A stretch of DNA of 47,017 nucleotides from an uncultured Oscillospiraceae bacterium (GTDB taxonomy: Bacteria; Bacillota; Clostridia; Oscillospirales; Oscillospiraceae): contig CANRMY010000015.1 of assembly GCA_947631845.1 (NCBI GenBank), forward strand, positions 1 to 47,017. Direction: 5' to 3'. Shown piece after piece: positions 23,815-30,802 of this stretch. The translations under genes were made by a program, and so were the position numbers. Under the pieces are notes generated by a model. The model searched no databases, was not told the origin of the DNA, and saw only the letters and a list, made by a program, of their open reading frames with translations. Position 1 is the first letter of the stretch. Each line of letters starts with the position of its first letter.

Positions 23815-25596
23815 TCAGCTGTTTTTCCAGCGATACAGGAACGCCGCCAACTCGCATTTTGTGACGGAGCGCAGAGGGGAGAACAGGGTATCGGAGGTGC
23901 CCTTGGCGATGCCCCGGTCAACGGCCCACAGGATGGCGCCGGTGTAATATTCGCCGCTCCTCACGTCGCTGAAGGGGTTCTGCCGGCCGGCAGGCGTTTC
24001 GGCCCCGGCGGCGCGGAAGAGGAACGTGACCGTATCCTGGCGCTTCAGCGTCCCCTCGGGGTCGAAGGTGGTGGGCGTGGTGCCGTTGGTCACGCCGGCC
24101 TCCGCCGCCCAGATGACCGCCTTGTAATAGGGATCCTCCGGGGAGATATCCGTGAAATCCGTCTCCAGCTTTTCAGGCTCGGGGCTGCCCATGCCCCGCC
24201 AAATGCCCATGACCACCTCGGCGCGCCTGGCGGGGGTGTTCCGGCCGAAGCTGTCCTCCGTCTCCATCAGGATATAGCCGCGCTTCACGCTCCAGAGAAC
24301 GGCGTCGTACATCTCGTCGTCCTCCTTCACATCGGCAAAGGGCGCGCCCACGCGCCGGGAGGAGACGCCCTCCTCGGAGAGAATGTAGAAGGTGACCGCG
24401 TCGCCGTCGCTGACGTACCACATCACCTGCCCGTCCACATAGAGGGGCGCGCAGTCGGACAGGGGCGCCCGGGCCTTCCGCGTTTCGCCGGGGATACCCT
24501 CCCCGTCAAAGGGGACGTAACACAGCGTGTCAGTGAGGTTCCCGGCCCTGTCCGTCTCGTTCCAGAGGACGAAACCGCCCTCGTCCGTCAGGACCAGCTG
24601 GGGGGTGGAGACGCCCGGATCGGAAAGGCAGGCGGTCTCCACCTCCAATGTCTGCTTGTCCACCACAGCCAGATAGACGGCCTTATCGGCGCTCTTGCCG
24701 CTGACGCCGGCCCCGTCAAAGCTGTAGGCGGCGACATATTTGGTCCCGGTCTCCCCAAAACCGCCCAGGGAAGCTCCGGTGATACGCCTGTCGCCGCCCT
24801 TGACGGTGGGGAAGGGCTGGACCATGACGCTGGTCACATCGCCGCCGGTCACGTTGGCGCTGCCGGCGGATCTGGCGAAAATGCTGATCACGGCCCCCCG
24901 GGAGGGGAAGTCGTCACACTGATCCAGCGCCACGAGGCGCCGGTCACTGTCCGCCAGCAGGAACTGGTTGAAGGAGTCGGACATGTAGCCGCAGCCCACG
25001 TTCTCCACCTGATGGGCGGAGTCGGTCACGGACATATCGGACTGTCTGACAGCCACGGTCATATTGGCCTGGGACCGGTTGCCCGCCCGGTCGGCGTACA
25101 TCTGGTGGCTGGTGCGCAGATAGAGCATCCCGCCGGCCTCCGCCATACGCAGGGAGCCGCAGAAGAAGGGGACGCTGGTGTTGACGCCCTTGAGGCTGGC
25201 CTGGCCCAGCCGCTCCCAGCTCTTGGAGTATTTGACCACGCGGATGACCTCCACGCTGTCGCGCTCCACCGGGTTTGACTGCCCAAAGACGAAGAAGTTG
25301 TACCGGCTTCCGGCGAAGAACCCGCCCCAGAGCGGCAGCTCCATGGGGATCTCCAGGCTCTTCTTCACCAGAAGGTCCGCCCCGTATTCCTCCACCAGCG
25401 CCACGGAGCCTGTCCGCTCCACGCGGGTGACGCCGCCCTGTCCGTTTTTAAAGAGATACGAGCTCACGGGCGCGGCGTCCCAGGTGTTGTAGTTCTGGGC
25501 GTTTATGTTGGACTGAGGATCCGCGGCAAACGCACCGAGGGGGAGCGCCAGCGCCAGAGCGATCGCGGCCAGCGCCGCCGCAAGACATTTTTTCAC
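23815..25596 (-). CDS. S-layer homology (SLH) domain surface protein
   Basis: A 593-residue exported protein. The signal peptide KKCLAAALAAIALALALPL ends GAFA before ADPQ. Residues about 45-400 are a beta-rich, possibly propeller-like domain with repeated strands and no recognised catalytic motif. The C-terminal 180 residues hold three SLH modules (PFADVKEDDEMYDAVLWSVK; DFTDISPEDPYYKAVIWAAE; PFSDVRSGEYYTGAILWAVD) that bind secondary cell-wall polymer. It is thus anchored to the cell wall. The start is GTG 25596, seven bases after a strong AAAGGAGGTG; the longer in-frame reading lacks the signal peptide at its beginning. It is monocistronic. Function of the N-terminal domain is unknown. Confidence 0.88.
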   Translation of the reverse strand: MKKCLAAALAAIALALALPLGAFAADPQSNINAQNYNTWDAAPVSSYLFKNGQGGVTRVERTGSVALVEEYGADLLVKKSLEIPMELPLWGGFFAGSRYNFFVFGQSNPVERDSVEVIRVVKYSKSWERLGQASLKGVNTSVPFFCGSLRMAEAGGMLYLRTSHQMYADRAGNRSQANMTVAVRQSDMSVTDSAHQVENVGCGYMSDSFNQFLLADSDRRLVALDQCDDFPSRGAVISIFARSAGSANVTGGDVTSVMVQPFPTVKGGDRRITGASLGGFGETGTKYVAAYSFDGAGVSGKSADKAVYLAVVDKQTLEVETACLSDPGVSTPQLVLTDEGGFVLWNETDRAGNLTDTLCYVPFDGEGIPGETRKARAPLSDCAPLYVDGQVMWYVSDGDAVTFYILSEEGVSSRRVGAPFADVKEDDEMYDAVLWSVKRGYILMETEDSFGRNTPARRAEVVMGIWRGMGSPEPEKLETDFTDISPEDPYYKAVIWAAEAGVTNGTTPTTFDPEGTLKRQDTVTFLFRAAGAETPAGRQNPFSDVRSGEYYTGAILWAVDRGIAKGTSDTLFSPLRSVTKCELAAFLYRWKNS

Positions 25597-25662
25597 CGCA
25601 GAACACCTCCTTTGTATCCTGATCCGGCGGCCAAAAGCATGGTCCGCCTTCAATATATCCAG

Positions 25663-25691
25663 ATTATACACTCTTTCACCAGAAATTTCAA
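25663..25691 (-). promoter_or_regulatory. Promoter of the SLH protein gene
   Basis: Minus-strand -35 TTGAAA (25686-25691), 17 bp spacer, -10 TATAAT (25663-25668). Confidence 0.75.
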
Positions 25692-25814
25692 CAAAATAGA
25701 TCGTTCATAATTTTGTTAAAACCTGTTCACAGCCTTCGCCGCCAAAGCGTCCCGCCGGGGGAGGGGACGCTGTCGAATCATAGAAAAATTAAAAGAAAAA
25801 ATGATTGGAAATCG

Positions 25815-25843
25815 TTGACTTTTTTTGGGGGACGTGCTAAGAT
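25815..25843 (+). promoter_or_regulatory. Promoter of the acyltransferase/acyl-CoA synthetase pair
   Basis: -35 TTGACT (25815-25820), 17 bp spacer, -10 TAAGAT (25838-25843). The leader of about 55 bases is AT-rich. Confidence 0.7.
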
Positions 25844-25905
25844 AATATCTGTGTAAGTAGATAATTAAAATTCTAAAGAGATAAAGAATAACGGGGTGAC
25901 GCGGG

Positions 25906-26778
25906 ATGGAAAAGAAAAAGCGGCGGTTGGGCGACCGGAAGGACGGCGCGCTGATCCGCGATCTGGACGCCATGCACTTTGTGGTGCCGCTGCTCTATCC
26001 CAACCGGTGCGACAACGAGGCGTACATCTCCGAGCGGATCGATTTAACAAATATGAACGCCTACCTGGCGGAGCGGAACAAACATGAGACTGATTTTCCC
26101 TACACAATGTTCCATATTATTCTGGCGGCGCTCATCAAAACCGTCACCCTCCGCCCCAAGCTCAACCGCTTCATCGCCAACAAGAACATGTACCAGCGCA
26201 ACGAGGTGTCCGCCAGCTTCGTGGTGAAGAAGAAATTTTCCGACCGGGGCGAGGAGGCTTTGGCCTTTATCCATTCCAAGGACGGCGACACGCTGGACAC
26301 CATCCACGAGTACATCAAAAGCCAGGTGATGTTTTGCCGCTCCGACAAGAAGGACCGCTCCACCGACTCCATGGAGTTTTTCACCAAGCTCCCCCGGTTC
26401 GTCAGCAAGACGGCGGTGCATTTCGTCACCTTCCTGGACCGGCACGGCTGGTGCCCCCGGGTGCTCATCGCCACGGACCCCTATTACGCCTCGGTGATCA
26501 TCTCCAATCTCGGCTCCATCAAGCTGAAGAGCGGCTACCACCACCTGACCAACTGGGGCACCTGCTCCCTTTTCTGCATCATCGGCGAGAAGAGCGTGAA
26601 CCCCGTCTTTGCCCCCGACGGGTCCTATGAGATGCGCGAGACGCTGGATCTGGGCCTCACCATCGACGAGCGTCTGGCCGACGGGTATTACTATTCCAAG
26701 TCCATCCGGCTTTTAAAGCATCTGCTGGAAAATCCCGCGCTCCTGGAGCGCCCCATGACCGAGGAGGTAGACTACTGA
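25906..26778 (+). CDS. CoA-dependent acyltransferase-like protein (2-oxoacid dehydrogenase E2 / CAT superfamily)
   Basis: A 290-residue soluble protein resembling the catalytic domain of E2 acyltransferases and chloramphenicol acetyltransferase, without a lipoyl domain. Supporting features are FHIILAALIKTVTLRPKLNRF near residues 70-90, PYYASVIISNLGSI, and the C-terminal LTIDERLADGYYYSKSI. The latter aligns with the DHRVVDG active-site motif, with Glu in place of the catalytic His. It therefore either uses a different mechanism or is not a classical acyltransferase. The stop and the next start overlap (TGATG), coupling it to an acyl-CoA synthetase that could supply its acyl-CoA. The product is unknown. 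Confidence 0.7.
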   Translation: MEKKKRRLGDRKDGALIRDLDAMHFVVPLLYPNRCDNEAYISERIDLTNMNAYLAERNKHETDFPYTMFHIILAALIKTVTLRPKLNRFIANKNMYQRNEVSASFVVKKKFSDRGEEALAFIHSKDGDTLDTIHEYIKSQVMFCRSDKKDRSTDSMEFFTKLPRFVSKTAVHFVTFLDRHGWCPRVLIATDPYYASVIISNLGSIKLKSGYHHLTNWGTCSLFCIIGEKSVNPVFAPDGSYEMRETLDLGLTIDERLADGYYYSKSIRLLKHLLENPALLERPMTEEVDY

Positions 26779-28502
26779 TGAGTGAAACAGCGCCCAAAGC
26801 GCCCTGGCTCAAGAGCCTGGGCGATATGCCGTCGCACCTGGACTATTTTCAGGGCTCCCTTTACGAGATGGTGGCCCGTGTGGCGGAGAAATACCCCGAC
26901 AACGCGGCCTTTGACTTCATGGGCCGGCCCACCACCTACCGGCGGATGATGGAGAACATCAACCAGTGCGCCAAGGCCCTCAGGACCATCGGCGTGCGGG
27001 AGGGGGACCGGGTGACCATCGCCCTGCCCAACTGCCCCCAGGCCATCTTCATGTTCTACGCGGTGAACCGCATCGGCGCCATCGCCAACATGATCCACCC
27101 CCTGTCCAGCGAGAACGAGATCCAGTTTTATCTCAACGAGTCCAAGTCCGTCACCGTCATCACCCTGGACCAGTTCTACCACAAGATCGAGGCCATCCGC
27201 CAGAACACCTCCATCGTCAACGTCATCATCGCCAGGATCCGCGACGAGCTGTCCCAGCCGTTGAAGACCGGTTATATGCTCACGGAGGGGCGGAAGATCC
27301 AGAAGATCCCCGCCGACGCCCCGGTGATCATGTGGGGCGATTTCATGCGCCTGGGCAACGCCTGCTTCTGGAACTACACCGTGGAGAAGAAGGCGGAGGA
27401 TCCCGCCGTCATCCTCTACTCCGGCGGTACCACCGGCACCACCAAGGGGATCCTGCTCACAAACTACAACTTCAACGCCCTGGCCGCCCAGGTCATCGCG
27501 GTGAACCCCATGTTCCGTCCGGGGGACAAGATGCTGGCGGCCATGCCCGTGTTCCACGGCTTCGGCCTGGGCGTGTGCATCCACACCATGCTGGCAAACG
27601 GCGGCCGGTGCCTTCTGGTGCCCCGCTTCACCCCCAAGAGCTACGGCAAGCTGATCGTCAAGGAGAAATGCAACTTTATCGCCGGCGTCCCCACGCTGTT
27701 CGAGGCCCTTCTGCGGCTGCCCAGCATGGAGAAGGCGGACTTAAGCTCCTTGAAGGGCGTGTTTTCCGGCGGCGACTCCCTGTCCATCGAGCTCAAAAAG
27801 AAGATGGACAAGTTCCTCTACGACCACAAGTGTGCCATCCAGGTCCGGGAGGGCTACGGCACCACCGAGACCGTCACCGCCTGCTGCCTGACGCCGCCCC
27901 ACATCTATAAGGAGGGCTCCATCGGCCTGCCCTTCCCGGATACCTATATCAAGATCGTCAAGCCCGGCACCGACGAGGAGCTGCCCTACGGCCAGGAGGG
28001 CGAGATCCTGCTCTCCGGCCCCACCGTCATGCGGGAGTATATCAAGCACCCGGAGGAGACGGCCCAGACCCTGCGCCGTCACGCCGACGGCCGCACCTGG
28101 GTCTACACCGGGGATCTGGGCACCATGGACGACGAGGGCTTTGTCTACTTCAAGGGCCGCGCCAAGCGGATGATCATCACCTCCGGCTACAACGTCTATC
28201 CCGCCCAGCTGGAGAACATCATCGACGCCTGCGACCTGGTGCAGATGAGCTGTGTCATCGGCGTCAAGGACGACTACCGGATGCAGCGGGTGAAGGCCTT
28301 CGTGATGCTCAAGCCCGGCGTCCCCCAGAACGAGGAGACCCGGGAGACGATCCTGGCCCACTGCCGCAAGAACATCGCCAAATACGCCATGCCCCGGGAG
28401 ATCGAGTTCCGGGACGAGCTGCCCAAGACGCTGGTGGGCAAGGTGGCCTACCGGGTCTTAGAGGAGGAAGAGGCGGCCAAATCCGCCGCCAAGGCGGAAT
28501 AA
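26778..28502 (+). CDS. AMP-dependent acyl-CoA synthetase
   Basis: A 574-residue member of the ANL superfamily that activates a carboxylic acid as acyl-AMP and transfers it to CoA. Motifs in order: ILYSGGTTGTTKGI (P-loop, about residue 213), GYGTTETVTACC (A5-like, about 360), TWVYTGDLGTMDDEG (A7), RAKRMIITSGYNVYP (A8) and LPKTLVGKVAYR with the adenylation Lys (A10). The full length is present. Cytoplasmic or membrane-associated. It is coupled to the preceding E2-like acyltransferase gene, so the two may form a two-step acyl activation and transfer unit. A medium- or long-chain fatty acid or aromatic acid substrate is possible; I cannot choose. Confidence 0.88.
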   Translation: MSETAPKAPWLKSLGDMPSHLDYFQGSLYEMVARVAEKYPDNAAFDFMGRPTTYRRMMENINQCAKALRTIGVREGDRVTIALPNCPQAIFMFYAVNRIGAIANMIHPLSSENEIQFYLNESKSVTVITLDQFYHKIEAIRQNTSIVNVIIARIRDELSQPLKTGYMLTEGRKIQKIPADAPVIMWGDFMRLGNACFWNYTVEKKAEDPAVILYSGGTTGTTKGILLTNYNFNALAAQVIAVNPMFRPGDKMLAAMPVFHGFGLGVCIHTMLANGGRCLLVPRFTPKSYGKLIVKEKCNFIAGVPTLFEALLRLPSMEKADLSSLKGVFSGGDSLSIELKKKMDKFLYDHKCAIQVREGYGTTETVTACCLTPPHIYKEGSIGLPFPDTYIKIVKPGTDEELPYGQEGEILLSGPTVMREYIKHPEETAQTLRRHADGRTWVYTGDLGTMDDEGFVYFKGRAKRMIITSGYNVYPAQLENIIDACDLVQMSCVIGVKDDYRMQRVKAFVMLKPGVPQNEETRETILAHCRKNIAKYAMPREIEFRDELPKTLVGKVAYRVLEEEEAAKSAAKAE

Positions 28503-28647
28503 GCCTTTAGCTTCGGCGTTGATTTCCCCTTCACCCAGCGGGAGTAAGGGGTCACCACGGCGCAAGACGTGGATAGAGTGAAACGGGAAGAAACAGGAAC
28601 AATGCGGGCGCGCCGACGCGTAACGGTGAGAAAAGGAAGGATCATAC

Positions 28648-28953
28648 ATGAACAAAAATACCGATCAGCCCAGAAACGACGACCTCTACAAAGCGGTCAT
28701 GGAGCTGCGGACACTGGACGAGTGCAAGCGATTCTTTGACGACCTGTGCAGCATCTCCGAGCTTCGCGCCATGGAACAGCGGTTCCAGGTGGCTGAGCTT
28801 CTCCACCGGGGGATGATCTACAACGACATCCTGGAGAAGACCGGCGCCTCCAGCGCCACCATCAGCCGTGTCAACCGCTCCCTCAGGTACGGCAACGACG
28901 GGTACACCGTCCTCTTCCGACGCATGGAGGAGAAGGAGAACCAGGGGAAGTGA
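28648..28953 (+). CDS. YerC/YecD-type TrpR-like DNA-binding protein
   Basis: A 101-residue protein of the TrpR/YerC/YecD family. Features are DLYKAVMELRTLDECKRFF, DLCSISELRAMEQRFQVAEL, and the helix-turn-helix YNDILEKTGASSATISRVNR with SLRYGNDGY. It probably binds DNA as a dimer; its regulon in Firmicutes is not defined. AGGAAGG is eight bases before the ATG. The stop overlaps the next start (GTGA), so it is coupled to the methyltransferase gene. The 145-base gap upstream contains two small inverted repeats (CCCCTT...AAGGGG and CCACG...CGTGG) but no clear promoter. Confidence 0.88.
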   Translation: MNKNTDQPRNDDLYKAVMELRTLDECKRFFDDLCSISELRAMEQRFQVAELLHRGMIYNDILEKTGASSATISRVNRSLRYGNDGYTVLFRRMEEKENQGK

Positions 28954-29696
28954 GCGCCTACCTCTCCCTGGCCCCCTGGTACGACGCGCTCACGCGGGAT
29001 GTGCCCTACGGGGCCTTTGCCGGATTTTATGAGGCGCTCTTCAAAAAATACGGCGTCGCGCCCTCCCTCATACTGGATCTGGCCTGCGGTACGGGCACGC
29101 TCACCCTGGAGCTTGCCCGCCGCGGCTATGAGATGATCGGCGTGGACGGCTCCGAGGACATGCTGGCCGCGGCCCAGGAGAAGGCCCTCGACGCGGCTGT
29201 GGCCGTCAGGCCCCTCTTTTTGTGCCAGACCATGGAGGAGCTGGATCTGTACGGCACCGTCTCCGCCGCCGTCTGCTCCCTGGACGGGATCAACTATCTG
29301 CCGCCCGATTCCCTGGGCACGGTCTTTGAGAGACTGCGCCTTTTTGTGGAGCCCGGCGGGCTTTTTATCTTTGACGTGAATACCCCGGAGAAGCTGGCCT
29401 CCCTGGACGGACAGATGTTCTGCGACGAGACGGACGACGTCTTTTGCGTCTGGCGGGCCGAGCTGACCGCCGATAAAGCCGCTCTCCGCTACGGCCTGGA
29501 CATCTTCGCCCGCCTGGAGGAGGAACTCTGGGAGCGGGGCGGGGAAGAGCATGTGGAATATCTCCACACCGTGGAGACGCTGACGCGCGCGCTCACCGCC
29601 CACGGCTTCGGCGAGATCGGCGTCTTCGGCGAGCTGCGCGACGCGCCGCCCCAAAAGGGCGAGCAGCGGGTTTTTCTGGCCGCGAGGCGGTTATAA
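28950..29696 (+). CDS. Class I SAM-dependent methyltransferase
   Basis: A 248-residue methyltransferase. Motif I for S-adenosylmethionine binding is LILDLACGTGTLTLELARRG (about residues 36-55), followed by the acidic MIGVDGSEDML that binds the ribose. The N-terminus YLSLAPWYDALTRDVPYGAF is seen in many small-molecule methyltransferases of Firmicutes. The GTG start overlaps the yerC-like stop (GTGA, 28950-28953), indicating coupled translation. Substrate unknown: no RNA- or protein-binding extension is visible. Confidence 0.85.
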   Translation: MSAYLSLAPWYDALTRDVPYGAFAGFYEALFKKYGVAPSLILDLACGTGTLTLELARRGYEMIGVDGSEDMLAAAQEKALDAAVAVRPLFLCQTMEELDLYGTVSAAVCSLDGINYLPPDSLGTVFERLRLFVEPGGLFIFDVNTPEKLASLDGQMFCDETDDVFCVWRAELTADKAALRYGLDIFARLEEELWERGGEEHVEYLHTVETLTRALTAHGFGEIGVFGELRDAPPQKGEQRVFLAARRL

Positions 29697-29745
29697 TATA
29701 ACTACGATTACGCCCTTTTATGGGGAAGCTTTTACGGAGAACGAT

Positions 29746-30615
29746 ATGGGACAACTGTTAAGGGCCCTGTCCAAGGACGGCCTTGTGAAAATGACCGCTG
29801 TGGATCTGACGGACGCCGTGGAGACGGCCCGGAACATCCACCGCACCCTGCCCGTGGTCACGGCGGCCCTGGGCCGAACCATGTGCGCCGCGTCCATGAT
29901 GGGCAACGCCCTGAAGAGCGAGGGCGACAGCGTCACCGTCAGGCTAAGCGGCGGCGGCCCCGCCGGGACGATCTTAGTGGTGGCCGATGAGCGCGGCAAC
30001 GTCCGGGGCTACGCCCAGAACCCGGCGGTGGAGCTGCCTCTGCGGCCCGACGGGAAGCTGAACGTGGGCGGCGCCGTGGGGCGCGACGGGACGCTCACCG
30101 TCATCCGGGATATGGGCTTCGGCGAGCCGGTGTCCGGCTCCACCCGGCTCGTCTCCGGGGAGATCGCCGAGGACTTCGCCCGGTATTTCGTGGAGAGCGA
30201 GCAGATCCCCACCGCCTGCGCCCTGGGCGTTTTGGTGGACCGGGATCAGCACGTCCTGCGGGCCGGCGGCTATATCGCCCAGCTCCTGCCCGGGGCCGGG
30301 GACGACACCGCCGAAAGGCTGGAGGCGGGCGTCCAAAGGGCCGGCCCCATCACAAAGCAGCTGACGGAGGGATCCCTGGAGGACGTGATCTACCGGGTCA
30401 TGGGCGGCTTCGACCCGGCCATCGTGGAGCGGGACCAGGTCATGTGGCTGTGCCCCTGCACCCGGGAGCGGGTCATCACCGCCCTCTCCGGTGTCACCGA
30501 GGCGGAGCTGGACGACATGTTCCGGGAGGACGGGAAGATCGAGGTCCGATGCCGCTTCTGCGACAAGGCCTACACTTTCACCCCCGCCGACAAGCCCCTG
30601 ATCCGGGGAAGCTGA
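29746..30615 (+). CDS. hslO: Redox-regulated chaperone Hsp33
   Basis: A 289-residue cytoplasmic holdase, activated when its zinc is released by oxidation. The N-terminal domain has AALGRTMCAASMMGNALK and the family GGGPAGTILVVADERGNVRGY stretch is recognisable in two parts. The C-terminal zinc site has its four cysteines: C-P-C (MWLCPCTRERV, about residues 239-241) and CRFC (about 272-275). Length and motif order are normal. A TATAAT overlaps the stop of the preceding gene (29692-29697) and could be its -10; the -35 is weak. It is followed by a strong terminator. Confidence 0.95.
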   Translation: MGQLLRALSKDGLVKMTAVDLTDAVETARNIHRTLPVVTAALGRTMCAASMMGNALKSEGDSVTVRLSGGGPAGTILVVADERGNVRGYAQNPAVELPLRPDGKLNVGGAVGRDGTLTVIRDMGFGEPVSGSTRLVSGEIAEDFARYFVESEQIPTACALGVLVDRDQHVLRAGGYIAQLLPGAGDDTAERLEAGVQRAGPITKQLTEGSLEDVIYRVMGGFDPAIVERDQVMWLCPCTRERVITALSGVTEAELDDMFREDGKIEVRCRFCDKAYTFTPADKPLIRGS

Positions 30616-30652
30616 CCAAATAGAAATATAGAAAGGCACATCTTGGTCCCCA

Positions 30653-30685
30653 AAAGCCCACGTGACTGTGGGCTTTTTCTTTTTC
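30653..30685 (+). terminator. Terminator of hslO
   Basis: Nine-bp stem AAAGCCCAC/GTGGGCTTT with a six-base loop followed by a T-rich tract (TTCTTTTT). Confidence 0.9.
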
Positions 30686-30802
30686 CCGATCTTCCTATCC
30701 TTCTGCACCACATTACCCCGACAAATTATTTAAAGTTTGTTAACCTTTTCAAGGCATACGGGGGTATAATATAGAAAACTAATTTGTGAAACGGGATGTA
30801 TC

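Noticed and set aside
28503-28647. Riboswitch or small RNA before the YerC-like gene.
   Set aside because: Two short inverted repeats occur, but they match no riboswitch core I recognise and are weak.
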